Below, in pieces: positions 53,063 through 62,689 of a DNA stretch of 64,000 bases (its first letter is position 1; each line of letters begins with the position of its first letter). The position numbers and the translations under genes are program-made. The stretch comes from CBDCWQ01 sp965223435. Lineage in GTDB: Bacteria; Myxococcota; Kuafuiibacteriia; Kuafuiibacteriales; Kuafuiibacteriaceae. The notes under the pieces were generated by a model. That model was not told where the DNA came from, made no database searches, and saw nothing but the letters and a program-made list of their open reading frames with translations. The stretch lies in contig CBDCWQ010000023.1 in the NCBI GenBank assembly GCA_965223435.1, forward strand, positions 372,001-436,000, read 5' to 3'.

Positions 53063-54113
53063 TTTCCGATGAACCGATTCGGCGTATAGGAGTCGGCCCA
53101 AAAAGGGCCATCAAGAATTGGAATCGGGGGGTTTCGACTCGCTGACCGCGTTCGTTACGCTGCCCATAGTCAGGACCCAGCGTGTGCGAGTTGCCACCGA
53201 CTGATCGACCCCATCGGCTTTGGCTTCGAACGCTTCGACGGTATCGGCCGGCCGCGTTCCGGCGCGATCGATCCCGAGGTCGAGGAGCCACCACCCCCTC
53301 CTCGTCTTCCGCCGGCGCCAACCATGGAGGTTACGGTCGATGTTCACGTTGATTCGGACTGGGGCGCGGGTTACTGCTATCGAATTACGGTGACAAACGC
53401 AGGTGATACTGAGTTCGATTGGTCCGCGGTGATCGATGTGGATGGCACGATCTCGACCCATTGGAACGCCGTAGCCTCGGGGTGATGCCGGGTCTGTCAC
53501 CTTTAGTGGCGTAGACTGGAACAATGTGATCGACGCCAACGAAACCGCTGCGTTCGGATTTTGCGCGAGTCGCTGAGATGTGTGCGGGGCTCTGGCGCCA
53601 CCCATGTGGAGCTGGAGAAGGAGTTCCGCGAAAGCTTTCATGAGTCCATCGAGTCGATGCTATGACGCAATTCATAATGATAGTTTGTATTGCTTGCAGC
53701 AATTAATATTGACTTGGTGCTCGGCCCCTAAGGCCACATGGTTCGTGATCGAGGCCACGCGCGTCAACAGAAGACGCGTAGATATCGAAGTTGGTCCACA
53801 CGAACTACTTGCGCATGTGCCAATCGACTTTCAAAGACAGATGTCTTGATGCTCCATGCCCTCCCTAAACCGATATTTGTCCGCCACGTACAATTTGTTG
53901 ATTTTGAAAGACAGCATTGCATTGTGACCATCTAAGTTCTTCAACCAAAATTCGACCAAGTTTTGATCTCTTGAAGTCGATGCCGAACTGAAACTGAACT
54001 AACCACCGAGTGATGTCGTGAGTGGTTATAGAAACATTGCTTGCGAAGTGATATATGTATTGTTCACTCCGCGGTGCTTTAAAGTCGCATTCTGAAAACT
54101 AAGGAAACAATCA
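53063..54113. other. Non-coding 1.05 kb with a decayed gene copy and an AT-richer stretch
   Basis: The left part holds the decayed DUF1588-CBM2 copy. From about 53640 the base composition becomes clearly more AT-rich and no credible gene is seen. The right edge carries the AAGGAAAC ribosome site of the next gene. GGCCC-AAAAA-GGGCC at 53096-53110 is a small hairpin after the EGF gene without a T-run. Confidence 0.5.
53142..53622 (+). pseudogene. Decayed duplicate of the DUF1588-CBM2 3' end
   Basis: The sequence is about 95 percent identical by eye to 47194-47936 but lacks about 265 bases (equivalent of 47333-47597). It has an extra G at GCCTCGGGG (53475-53483 region), which breaks the CBM2 frame. 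No start or signal is present, so it is a non-functional remnant. Confidence 0.85.
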
Positions 54114-54590
54114 ATGCAAATGGAAAACGATGGCAATGTCGCCCACATGAAAAGACGCCCAATAAGATCTCGATCTTTACCGTCGATTCAAAAGAGCATC
54201 GTTCCACTGATTCTCATTTTCGGTCCTTTGGGCCTGTCGAGCTGCAAGAGCGGAGGCAATAAGAAACAGATATCTGCCTCCGTAGAGACCGCGATTGATG
54301 GCAAGATCTGCGGCGGAGGCCCATTGTTTAGCTACCCGGTACAGCCGGGGTGGCACGTCTACGATATGTACCGTATCGCACAACTTTACTGCGGTCTGCT
54401 TGATCGTCCTCCGACCGAAGCAGAGTTTGTCGCACGCCTCAACAACCACCCGAAGTGGTCAAGTTACGAAGGGATTGCCGACGCGTTGATCGATAGCGCC
54501 GAGTTCAAAGAGAAATGGGGAGAACTTACGGATAGAGAGTTTCTGACCCTAATGTCCCATCCGGGGATGCTTGAGATCCCTCGCCTTTAG
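54114..54590 (+). CDS. N-terminal fragment of a split giant lipoprotein
   Basis: The frame encodes MKRRPIRSRSLPSIQKSIV, a membrane segment and the lipobox GLSSC, then a DUF4214-like region (YRIAQLYCGLLDRPPTEAEF and DALIDSAEFKEKW). After ...SHPGMLE (up to 54575) the insertion element adds IPRL and a stop. Without the element the frame continues at 55143 as YSVYRVSHDGEPEPWEIQQW, which completes the second DUF4214-like unit. The ATG at 54114 has AAGGAA eight bases upstream; an internal ATG (MKRRPI) is also possible. Confidence 0.8.
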   Translation: MQMENDGNVAHMKRRPIRSRSLPSIQKSIVPLILIFGPLGLSSCKSGGNKKQISASVETAIDGKICGGGPLFSYPVQPGWHVYDMYRIAQLYCGLLDRPPTEAEFVARLNNHPKWSSYEGIADALIDSAEFKEKWGELTDREFLTLMSHPGMLEIPRL

Positions 54591-55142
54591 GCGAAGCCTT
54601 TAGGATGCTTGCGGTACTTGGGTACAATGCCGCCATGAGGCACTACCGTAAGTCGTCCCACACCGTCTACGAGTTGCACTACCATTTTGTATTCGTACCC
54701 AAGTACCGCAAGCCTATGCTGCGTGGAGACGTGGCACTTCGGTTTAGGGAACTGGTTCGGGAGATATGTAGTCGGAACAACATCCAGATTCTGAAGGGGA
54801 ACATCAGCCAGGACCACGTGCACCTCCTCTTGAGTGTACCTCCGCATCTGTCGCCGAGCCGTGTGATGCAGGCCATCAAGGGAAAGACTTCGAATCGGCT
54901 CATGGCTGAGTTTCGGGCCCTGCGTAAGTCCTTCTGGGGTCGGCACCTTTGGGCTCGGGGTTACTTTGTGGCGTCGAGCGGCAATGTGACCGACGACGTC
55001 ATTGCGAAGTACATCGAGTTGCAAGGTGCCGTGCCCCAGGAGGACGAGGATTTCAAGATCACGGAGTGAGATGGCCTGCATTGCAGGCGAGCCTTTAGGC
55101 GACTTTAGTCGCAGGCGAACCCACCGCCTTTAGGCGGTGGAG
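54576..55142 (+). mobile_element. IS200/IS605-type element, about 567 bp, with terminal TTTA-loop hairpins
   Basis: The left end has the hairpin TCGCC-TTTA-GGCGA (54581-54594). The right end has GCGAC-TTTA-GTCGC (55099-55112) and CCACCGCC-TTTA-GGCGGTGG (55121-55140). There are no inverted repeats or target duplication, as expected for single-strand HUH elements. Insertion is 3' of TTGAG. The length is a multiple of three, and removal joins the two flanking frames exactly. Confidence 0.85.
54635..55069 (+). CDS. tnpA: IS200/IS605 family TnpA transposase
   Basis: A 144-residue Y1 HUH transposase. The HUH motif is in DHVHLLLS, the catalytic tyrosine lies in DVIAKYIELQ, and family segments YELHYHFVFVPKYRKPML and FWGRHLWARGYF are intact. 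The size is standard. The ATG at 54635 (MRHYRKSSHT) matches family starts; the upstream ATG adds ten atypical residues. No tnpB is present. Confidence 0.93.
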   Translation: MRHYRKSSHTVYELHYHFVFVPKYRKPMLRGDVALRFRELVREICSRNNIQILKGNISQDHVHLLLSVPPHLSPSRVMQAIKGKTSNRLMAEFRALRKSFWGRHLWARGYFVASSGNVTDDVIAKYIELQGAVPQEDEDFKITE

Positions 55143-58100
55143 TATTCAGTTTATCGGGTTTCCCACGACGGGGAACCTGAACCTTGGGAGATTCAGCAAT
55201 GGTTGCTGTATCTTGAACATCAAAGTCGTGGCTGGGTCGTCCCGGAAATCACCGCGCCCAACTGGCAAGATGAGCGGCACATCAGCGACTATCTCGATTT
55301 TCATGATCCAGCATCGATACGAACCCAGCCCTGGCACGTTTCGATCCAAATCGAGAACGGGCACACATGTGACGGAACCATTGTCAACAATCGGTGGGTG
55401 TTAACCACCCAGGACTGCGCGTCTGAGGTCGAAGGCCGAATCGATAACACTCGGGTTAGGGCTGGGATCTACAATGTTCGTGCCGATGACGCAGAGGGCC
55501 AGGTGGCCCAGGCCAAGCAGATTGTCACGCACCCCAACTTCGGCGATCCATCCGGATACCCGCCATCTAACGATGCGGCGCTCATCGAGGTTTCTCCGGC
55601 CTTCGACTTGTCGGATGACCACGTCGCTTCGATCAAGTTTGCGGGCCAGGCGGAGGAAACTGCGGGACTCACAAAAGAGGGTCAAGAGGGAACCATCACC
55701 GCTTGGTATGCGCAAGACATTCCGACGATCTTCCGCGGTTCAGTCAACATCATCTCCAATGAAACAGCGGCCACCCAGTTTGGCGATCCCCGCTATCGAA
55801 GAACATCATTGCTGTTTGCCAAGCAAGAAGGGGACTGCGTTCTCGGTGAAGGGGGAGCACTGGTGGTTAAGGATGGGACTGGAAATCCAGTGATGATTGG
55901 TATCAATCAAGTGAGCAGCGGCTGCAGTGAAGGCAGTGAGGGTAGCCCGGACGAGCCTTTGGTCTACACCCGCGTTTCCTCCGTTGAGCCTTGGATGAAG
56001 GAAACCATCGGATCGGACTCGAATACAGGGCCTATCATTCCTGGTACCATCGCTTCTTACAGGCTCAACGGAGCAGCCACCGATCGCTCCGCGGGTCACG
56101 ACGGTTTGGTCGAAGGCCCTCGTCCGACGCTTGGGCGCGACGGTTTGGCCTATGCCTTCAACGGTGAGTCGGACAAGATTGCGCTTCCCCTGAAATTCGA
56201 CCAAGTCGGTTCCCTGCCAACCATGACAAGCTGTGCTTGGTTCCAGGTAAGGTCGAGTACTACAACCCACGATCAGGCCCTAGTCGATTTTGATGGCTCA
56301 GAGTATTTCAGTCTTTATGTTGAAGGTAAGACCGGCGTAGTGGGTTTCGACACCCAAGCGGGAACGAGTCATGATCGTCTCCTTGGCACCACAGCCGTAA
56401 ACGACGGAAGATGGCACCATGCCTGTGCCCTGTACGATGGAAAAGACAAGTCGCTTTACGTTGATGGCCACAGCGACGGTCAGTCCGAAAACGGACACGC
56501 CGGACTTTCGCTCGGTACGGGCGTCGTCCGATACGGTTTCATTGGTACGGGCTCAGAGGCTACAGAGTTCAATGGCGCCACTCATCAAGATCGGTCTTTC
56601 ATCGGCGTCATAGACGACATAGGCCTATACGATCGTGCTCTTTCGGGAGCAGAAATCCAGACGCTGCGCACCGCCATCGGTGCACCGGCGGCGTACTACG
56701 CGCTCGATATCGATTTCAAGGACCGTGCCGGTATCGCCGATGGGGAAGCCCGAGGCACGAAGTTCGTCGACGGTCCCGTGGGGCGCGGTGTATATTTTGA
56801 CGGCAACGACTATGTTGCTCTGTCAAAGCTTAACTTGAACGGCAAAAATATCATTCCGAGCATGACGGCCTGCAGCTGGGTTCATACCGCGGTCGTAGGC
56901 GCCGAGACGGCTTATGACAATTATGCAATCATCGACTTCGATGGCTCAGAATACTTCAGCCTATTCGTCGGTGGAGAAGACGGGAAGGTCATTTTTTCTA
57001 CAAGCCAAGTACACAGTGTGGGTCCAACGCACGACCTTGTTGGTGCAGCTTTTGTTGCCGACGACCGCTGGCACTATGTTTGCGGCGTGTATGATGGCAA
57101 CGACAAGGTCCTCTACGTGGACGGTGTCGAGGATGCGCGTGCAGCGGATGCCCATGGTGGTCACGCTCTCGGTTCAGGAAACCAACGTTTCGGTTTTATC
57201 GGAGACGGTTCAGAGTCGGACAGCTTTGATGGAGCACGCAACCAGGCCCATTTTACGGGAGGAATCGATGAGATTCGACTTTATGGTCGAGCGCTGAGCC
57301 CCGAGGAGATCGGCGTTCATTATCAACAGCGCACCGAAACGCCGCCAGGTCGCGCATGCGAGGCCGCAAAGCCCATCAAGTCCGTCACCCAACGAATTCT
57401 CGGGTTCTTGGACAGTGACTACATCGGAGACCACCAGCCAAGCTGCCTGAGAGCGGAACAAACGGGGTACGGTGCCGAACTTGTGTATCGCTTTGAAGTG
57501 ACTGAGCACACCGCCTTCCGAGCCAAGGTTCAAGCAATTCGCGAAACCGCTGTCTACCTTCGCAAACAAGACTGCGCTTCAGATCGAGAAATCGTATGCA
57601 GCAACGAACGCGAGAACGCGAACTGGGGAAACACCACAGTGGACGCGTGGCTCGACCCGGGGGTCTACTTTTTGTTTGTTGACGAGTATGACTTCACACA
57701 ACGATTGATACTCGACGTTTTCTTCACACCCCTGGGACCAAACACGTGTGCGGAGCTCCAAAGGATCGATGCCAACGATCAATTGTTGCGCGGCCTATTA
57801 CCCGCCGAACAAGAAAGCCTTTCACAAGGAAGCTGCGGCGGTTCGGCTGCCGAACACGTCTATGCTTTCGAGCTATTGGAAACAACAAACTTTTCTGCGA
57901 AGGCTCTCGATCCGGCGATGCGAATCTATTTAAGAAAAGATGATTGCGGGGACACCTCGGAGATTGCATGTGGACTCGGATCACTGGATCCGTCAGCCAG
58001 TGCGCTTGAACAGCAGCTCGCTCCGGGGACCTACTTTCTTTTTGTCGATACCGAAGGAAACAGTGCAGAGGAATACACTGTCGACATCGATTTCAACGTC

Positions 58101-59405
58101 GCCGGCAAAGAAGAAGGAACCAGCTGCGACGAAGCCATTTCGATTGAGACTTCTAACCAACTTCTCTCGAATATTATCGAAGCGGGGCGCGATAGCGTTT
58201 CGGGTAGCTTTTGTAGTGAAACGGGTGGTCCAGAACATATCTACCGCTTTGAGGTAACAGATTCACCCGTGCAATTTACCGCAGAAGCCTCCAACCCGAG
58301 GATTGGGGTCTACTTGCAAGAAGACATGTGCGAGGAAGGTCGTGTTTCTTCTCTGTGCCCCGACGGAGAACCGAGCTTCTTCAGCATCCGTCTCGAAACG
58401 GGCGTATATTTTCTCATTGTAGACACGCCAGAAAACGAAACGGAGGCCTATGATCTGGATCTCCGATTTGAGATCATTGAAATTGGCCAAGGCAGTCAGT
58501 GTAGCGAAGCGATAGATGTTGAGGTGTCCCAAAAAACCATCTCGGGAGGCATCGACCCCAAGGCGCACAGTTTTTCAGAGGGCACTTGCGGCGGTCGAGG
58601 TTCCGAAGCAGTGTACGGGTTTGAGCTGACACGAAAAAGCATCGTGGAAGTTCAGGTCGATGAAGACCATCCAGACAGCGATGAGTTTGGTGTCATTCAT
58701 GTGCGAAACGAGGCGTGTCGAGAATTGGCATGCAGCGACATCATAGATGATGATGGAGTGCGAATAAGCGAACGTTTGGATGCTGGAGAATATTTTGTCT
58801 TCATGGACTTGGAGGAGCAGTCCTTCAACCATCCGGGTGTCCACGAAGAATTCATGCCTTTCGATCTTGCGTTCAGCGTAAAACCAATCCTCTTCGACTT
58901 TGAGCAGCCCGACTCCGCGTGGGCTGCGTTTGGTCAGGGCGCAAGCTTCTTGACCGCAGACCCAACCCGCGTTTTTGCTGGTTCAGGCGCACTCAAGTAC
59001 AGCCATTCGGCTACGGGCTCAACGCAGCATCTTGGCGGGGTGACTTATCGGTTCCCAGAAATCCTCAACTCGTCCGAATTCGCTTCGATTGTATTTCGCG
59101 CGACATACGGACGACACATTCCCACCAACGAACCGGAGTCTGCAGAAACAGCCCTCGTGATTCGTGATGCGGATGGTGAGTTTTGGAGCGCACCCAATCA
59201 GCCCATGGTGACCCACGCCTATCGGGCGTACGAAGTCCCAATGGGCGGAGATTGGCGCTTTTTACAGGTGAAACCGACCGCGGGCACCACCCCCAACCAG
59301 CAGCCCGATCTCGACCAGGTTGTGGCTGTGACGTTCCGCTTCCTGGACGACGGCACATCACCTATGACGTATTTCCTCGATGAAGTCCTCCTCATTTATC
59401 CATAG
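55143..59405 (+). CDS. C-terminal fragment of a split giant exported protein: pseudoprotease, LamG, PPC-like and beta-sandwich domains
   Basis: About 1420 residues. After the end of the DUF4214-like unit comes a trypsin-fold domain. Its active-site positions are changed: VLTTQDC instead of TAAHC (codon 55413, His to Asp) and CVLGEGGAL instead of GDSGGP (codon 55848, Ser to Glu), while Asp of NDAALIEV remains. Two LamG-like domains follow (FDGSEYFSLYVEG, then FDGSEYFSLFVGG). Then come four PPC-like units (APGTYFLFVDTEG, ETGVYFLIVDTPE) with paired cysteines, and a C-terminal beta-sandwich (FDFEQPDSAWAAFGQG). It has no own start except a GTG inside the element. With the 5' fragment the protein would be 1574 residues. 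Confidence 0.82.
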   Translation, partial: YSVYRVSHDGEPEPWEIQQWLLYLEHQSRGWVVPEITAPNWQDERHISDYLDFHDPASIRTQPWHVSIQIENGHTCDGTIVNNRWVLTTQDCASEVEGRIDNTRVRAGIYNVRADDAEGQVAQAKQIVTHPNFGDPSGYPPSNDAALIEVSPAFDLSDDHVASIKFAGQAEETAGLTKEGQEGTITAWYAQDIPTIFRGSVNIISNETAATQFGDPRYRRTSLLFAKQEGDCVLGEGGALVVKDGTGNPVMIGINQVSSGCSEGSEGSPDEPLVYTRVSSVEPWMKETIGSDSNTGPIIPGTIASYRLNGAATDRSAGHDGLVEGPRPTLGRDGLAYAFNGESDKIALPLKFDQVGSLPTMTSCAWFQVRSSTTTHDQALVDFDGSEYFSLYVEGKTGVVGFDTQAGTSHDRLLGTTAVNDGRWHHACALYDGKDKSLYVDGHSDGQSENGHAGLSLGTGVVRYGFIGTGSEATEFNGATHQDRSFIGVIDDIGLYDRALSGAEIQTLRTAIGAPAAYYALDIDFKDRAGIADGEARGTKFVDGPVGRGVYFDGNDYVALSKLNLNGKNIIPSMTACSWVHTAVVGAETAYDNYAIIDFDGSEYFSLFVGGEDGKVIFSTSQVHSVGPTHDLVGAAFVADDRWHYVCGVYDGNDKVLYVDGVEDARAADAHGGHALGSGNQRFGFIGDGSESDSFDGARNQAHFTGGIDEIRLYGRALSPEEIGVHYQQRTETPPGRACEAAKPIKSVTQRILGFLDSDYIGDHQPSCLRAEQTGYGAELVYRFEVTEHTAFRAKVQAIRETAVYLRKQDCASDREIVCSNERENANWGNTTVDAWLDPGVYFLFVDEYDFTQRLILDVFFTPLGPNTCAELQRIDANDQLLRGLLPAEQESLSQGSCGGSAAEHVYAFELLETTNFSAKALDPAMRIYLRKDDCGDTSEIACGLGSLDPSASALEQQLAPGTYFLFVDTEGNSAEEYTVDIDFNVAGKEEGTSCDEAISIETSNQLLSNIIEAGRDSVSGSFCSETGGPEHIYRFEVTDSPVQFTAEASNPRIGVYLQEDMCEEGRVSSLCPDGEPSFFSIRLETGVYFLIVDTPENETEAYDLDLRFEIIEIGQGSQCSEAIDVEVSQKTISGGIDPKAHSFSEGTCGGRGSEAVYGFELTRKSIVEVQVDEDHPDSDEFGVIHVRNEACRELACSDIIDDDGVRISERLDAGEYFVFMDLEEQSFNHPGVHEEFMPFDLAFSVKPILFDFEQPDSAWAAFGQGASFLTADPTRVFAGSGALKYSHSATGSTQHLGGVTYRFPEILNSSEFASIVFRATYGRHIPTNEPESAETALVIRDADGEFWSAPNQPMVTHAYRAYEVPMGGDWRFLQVKPTAGTTPNQQPDLDQVVAVTFRFLDDGTSPMTYFLDEVLLIYP

Positions 59406-59594
59406 ACCCTTGAACAAGAGAGGCTGAAGGCCGTCCACTCACCGAGTGCGAGCGGATGTGCGCAGCAGGCGGGTTCACCCCGCCGATAGCTGCGCAAGGC
59501 CGCCTCCGGCCTGCAAGTTTCTCGGACCGTTATATCGTGCGCGGCGCGCGAGGGGCGCTGATAGGGAGTGATCCTTTATCACTACTCGTAAGCT

Positions 59595-60266
59595 CTAGTC
59601 TCTTGGGCCGAAGATGGCTGTGCCCACCCTGACCCAGGTCGCGCCTGCTCGAATGGCTTCTTCGAAGTCTCGGCTCATGCCCATCGAAAGCTCGGGAAGC
59701 TCGAGTCCGGTTCGGGTTGCGAGGTTTGCGCGCATGGTTCTCAATTCACTGAACCACTGGGCACCTTGGCCCGCCGGGGGGATGGCCATCAAGCCGACGA
59801 CGGCTAGTTTGGGAAAGGCTGTGGAGGCTTCAAGAAAGGACTCGACTTCATGGGGAAGGAGCCCAGCCTTCGAGGGCTCTTCGGCCACGTTCACTTGGGC
59901 CAAAACCCGAAAGCGCGGGCACCCTTCGGGCAGCGCCTGGCCAAGGGGTTTGAGAAGACGTACCGAATCGACCGTATGGAGGCGTGTGACCGGGTAGAGG
60001 TGCTTTGCTTTGTTTCGCTGGAGGTGTCCGATCATGTGCCAGCGGATATCGCTTGGAAGCTGTTTTCGCTTCTTCTCGAGTTCTTGCACGTAGTTTTCGC
60101 CGAAGTCTCTGTGGCCGGCATCGTAGCATGCCCGAATTTTTTCGAGGGGCTGACGTTTGCTCACGGCGATGACCCGTACCGTCTCAGGGTCGCGGTGGCA
60201 GGCACGACACGCCGTCTGGACCCGGGCCAAGACCGACGCGAGGCGGTCCGGAATGTCTTCAGGCAT
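59595..60266 (-). CDS. yggS: YggS-family pyridoxal phosphate homeostasis protein
   Basis: A 223-residue PLP-binding protein that buffers the cofactor. Family motifs are VIAVSKRQPLEKIRACYDAG with the PLP lysine, FGENYVQELEKK, WHMIGHLQRNKAKHL, LSMGMSRDFEEAIRAGATWV and RVGTAIFG. The ATG at 60266 overlaps the maf stop (TGATG), so translation is coupled. Length is normal for the family. Confidence 0.93.
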   Translation of the reverse strand: MPEDIPDRLASVLARVQTACRACHRDPETVRVIAVSKRQPLEKIRACYDAGHRDFGENYVQELEKKRKQLPSDIRWHMIGHLQRNKAKHLYPVTRLHTVDSVRLLKPLGQALPEGCPRFRVLAQVNVAEEPSKAGLLPHEVESFLEASTAFPKLAVVGLMAIPPAGQGAQWFSELRTMRANLATRTGLELPELSMGMSRDFEEAIRAGATWVRVGTAIFGPRD

Positions 60267-60862
60267 CAACCGATTCCCGCCAGGGCCAAAAGGCGGAGGC
60301 TTTCCTCGAGTGGCAGTCCGACCACATTGGTGTAGCTCCCCGAAACCGAAGCCACAAGGGCGCCTCCCTCGCCTTGGATGCCATAGGCGCCTGCTTTGTC
60401 TCGAGGTTCGCCGGTTGCGACGTAGCGGGCGATCTCTTGGTCGCTCAGGGATCGAAAGCGGATTTCGGTGGATACAAGGTCTTCATAAACCTCCGGTGAC
60501 TTTTTGCCCCTCACGGTTTGAAGGACGGCCACGGCAGTGTGTACCGTATGGGTGTGTCCCGAAAGCATGCCGAGAAGGCGATGGGCATGTTCGTCATCTT
60601 CAGCTTTGCCCAGAATCTTGCTGCCCAGGGCCACCACCGTGTCGGCAGCGAGCACCACGGAGTCCGGGGGGGCAAGCAGTGCCTGCGCTTTTTCGAGCGC
60701 AACCCGAGCGGCATACGGCTTGGGCTGCTCGTCCGCCCGAGGGGATTCGTCGATGTCCGCCGGCATGATCTTGGGACTCAGTCCGACGGCTCGAAGCAAG
60801 GACAGGCGCCGGGGCGAACGCGAGGCCAGAATCAAGCGCGGCGTAAGGTCGAGTGCAGGCAC
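60266..60862 (-). CDS. maf: Maf/YceF family nucleotide pyrophosphatase
   Basis: About 198 residues from a GTG at 60862. Motifs are LILASRSPRRLSLLRAVG at the N-terminus, ADTVVALGSKILGKAEDD with the catalytic Asp, and GAYGIQGEGGALVASVSGSY near the end. The family hydrolyses non-canonical or canonical nucleoside triphosphates and was linked to septum formation. The open frame extends to 61024, but the extra 54 residues are not family-like, so the GTG is preferred although its ribosome site is weak. It is coupled to yggS. Confidence 0.88.
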   Translation of the reverse strand: MPALDLTPRLILASRSPRRLSLLRAVGLSPKIMPADIDESPRADEQPKPYAARVALEKAQALLAPPDSVVLAADTVVALGSKILGKAEDDEHAHRLLGMLSGHTHTVHTAVAVLQTVRGKKSPEVYEDLVSTEIRFRSLSDQEIARYVATGEPRDKAGAYGIQGEGGALVASVSGSYTNVVGLPLEESLRLLALAGIG

Positions 60863-61357
60863 CGGGGTCTTTTTTTCAGGCCGCGCGAGGCCTGGCAAGC
60901 GCAAGTTCGGGTCGGTTCCGAAGTGATGGCGACCTATGAGCGGCTCCCCCGCGATCGCCAGCCCTTGTGGGCCGCTATTTTGCACGCCCCTTGGTCCTGA
61001 ACTCGGTGAACCCCTGATGGGCATACACCGGGCTCAAGGCATTTTGGGGGCTTCATGAACCGTGGCGTGGATCCATTTCAAAGCTGGCGAAACCGTCGAC
61101 TGCAGATGAAGTTCGACGCCCGACTGGTGGGATGCGCTTTTGTTTCGGGCACGATCCTTTCATGAATGACAGAAGCGGTCGTTTTTTGCGAATCACGAGT
61201 CCTTGGCTTCATCCTTTGGCTCACTTCGATTGCAACCGGGGCGACGTGCGTCGACAGCCGACTCGGTTGCGAACGAAGCGAGTCGTGGGGTCAAGCCAAA
61301 GTGGATGACCCACAACGGTTGTTCTGATACTGGGCTAAGGCACGGAGCCATCTAAGA
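60863..61357. other. Intergenic region with a long imperfect palindrome
   Basis: No credible gene was found; a 36-codon frame from about 61056 (MNRGVDPFQSW) is noted but unsupported. An imperfect inverted repeat spans 61205-61310. Confidence 0.4.
61205..61310. repeat. Imperfect inverted repeat, about 105 bases
   Basis: Outer arms TCATCCTTTGGCT and AGCCAAAGTGGATGA, and inner arms TTCGATTGCAACCG and CGGTTGCGAACGAA, pair in order. The structure could be a transcript end or a relic of a small non-autonomous element. Confidence 0.5.
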
Positions 61358-62689
61358 ATGCATACACTTTACAAGGGCGCCTTTTGGGTACTTGCCTCAT
61401 CGATTGCGGCATGTAGCGACATGAATCTGGACGAGCGACTCGAAATCATGATCGAGACGAATGCGCTGACTTCGGTCGGTCCAGAGCCCATGTTTGCTCA
61501 GGCGAAGGTCGATCTTGGTCGACTCCTTTTTTTCGACAAGGAGCTGAGTGGCAATCGAGACACGTCGTGCGCAAGTTGTCATCACCCCGCTTTGGGTACT
61601 GGCGATGCATTACCGCTTTCGATCGGCACGGGCGGCACCGGATTTGGTTCCGAGCGGAAGCTCGGCGATAAACGTTCTTTGATCCCACGAAACGCTCCGG
61701 AGATCTTTAATCGAGGCCACGAAGCCTGGAACACCATGTTCTGGGACATGCGGGTATCCAAAGACTCGAAGCAGTTTTATACCCCGGCTGGTGAGGACCT
61801 CTTGCTGGGGATCGAAAACATTGTGGCGGCACAAGCCATGTTTCCCGTCACCTCGAGGGACGAGATGCGGGGTGCCCCAGGGGACGTGGACGGCAACCAT
61901 GCGCTGAACGAAATCGCAGCCATTGCTGATGATGACCTTCCAGGAATTTGGTCCGCCCTTATGGACCGGCTCCTGTCGATCGAAGACTACGCCGAGCGCT
62001 TCAATGAAGTGTTCCCGGGGAGGTCTCCAACTTTTGCGGATGCGGCGAATGCCATCGCGGCTTTCGAAATCCAGGCCTTCACACTGAATCAGAGCCCTTG
62101 GGACCGTTATCTCGACGGTTCCATGGATGCTCTCACAGATAGACAAAAGGAAGGGGCGTTGCTCTTTTTTGGCGATGCGGGGTGTGGCCACTGTCATTCC
62201 GGTGTCCTGTTGACCGATCAGAAAGCACACAATATCTGTGCGCCACAATTGGGGCCAGGCAAAGGAGATAGCTCGCCCGAAGATCGGGGACGCTGGCTAG
62301 AGACTGAGGATTCGGCCGATCTCTACGCTTTTCGTACTCCGCCGCTGCGCAACGTGGCCGTTACCGGGCCCTGGATGCACGATGGCTCCTACACCACACT
62401 TGAAGCAACGGTTCGACATCACCTCGATCCGGAGACAGCCGTGAAGGCCTATGATCACACCCAACTGCCCGAAGTCTTTAGTCAATCCATCGTGACCGAT
62501 CCGGAGGTGCTCCGGGCGATGTTGGACTCCATGGATCCCTTAGTAGAAACACCTCGAGCGCTGTCCGACGAACAAATCGATCAAATCATCGCATTTCTCC
62601 ATGCGCTCACCGATCCGCGCGCCCATGACGGGCTGCCAAGTACGATTCCCCTCAGCGTGCCGAGTGGTCTGCCTCTTGACGCCCCATAA
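61358..62689 (+). CDS. Di-haem cytochrome c peroxidase / MauG-family lipoprotein
   Basis: A 443-residue exported protein with a lipoprotein-like signal (WVLASSIAACS). The two haem c motifs are CASCHH (about residue 69) and CGHCH (about residue 272). It has the family segments LGRLLFFDKELSGNRDTSC, RNAPEIFNRG, and FRTPPLRNVAVTGPWMHDGS with the distal-site region. It probably reduces peroxide or oxidises an unknown protein substrate in the periplasm. A long upstream intergenic region without an operon partner suggests single-gene transcription. Confidence 0.88.
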   Translation: MHTLYKGAFWVLASSIAACSDMNLDERLEIMIETNALTSVGPEPMFAQAKVDLGRLLFFDKELSGNRDTSCASCHHPALGTGDALPLSIGTGGTGFGSERKLGDKRSLIPRNAPEIFNRGHEAWNTMFWDMRVSKDSKQFYTPAGEDLLLGIENIVAAQAMFPVTSRDEMRGAPGDVDGNHALNEIAAIADDDLPGIWSALMDRLLSIEDYAERFNEVFPGRSPTFADAANAIAAFEIQAFTLNQSPWDRYLDGSMDALTDRQKEGALLFFGDAGCGHCHSGVLLTDQKAHNICAPQLGPGKGDSSPEDRGRWLETEDSADLYAFRTPPLRNVAVTGPWMHDGSYTTLEATVRHHLDPETAVKAYDHTQLPEVFSQSIVTDPEVLRAMLDSMDPLVETPRALSDEQIDQIIAFLHALTDPRAHDGLPSTIPLSVPSGLPLDAP

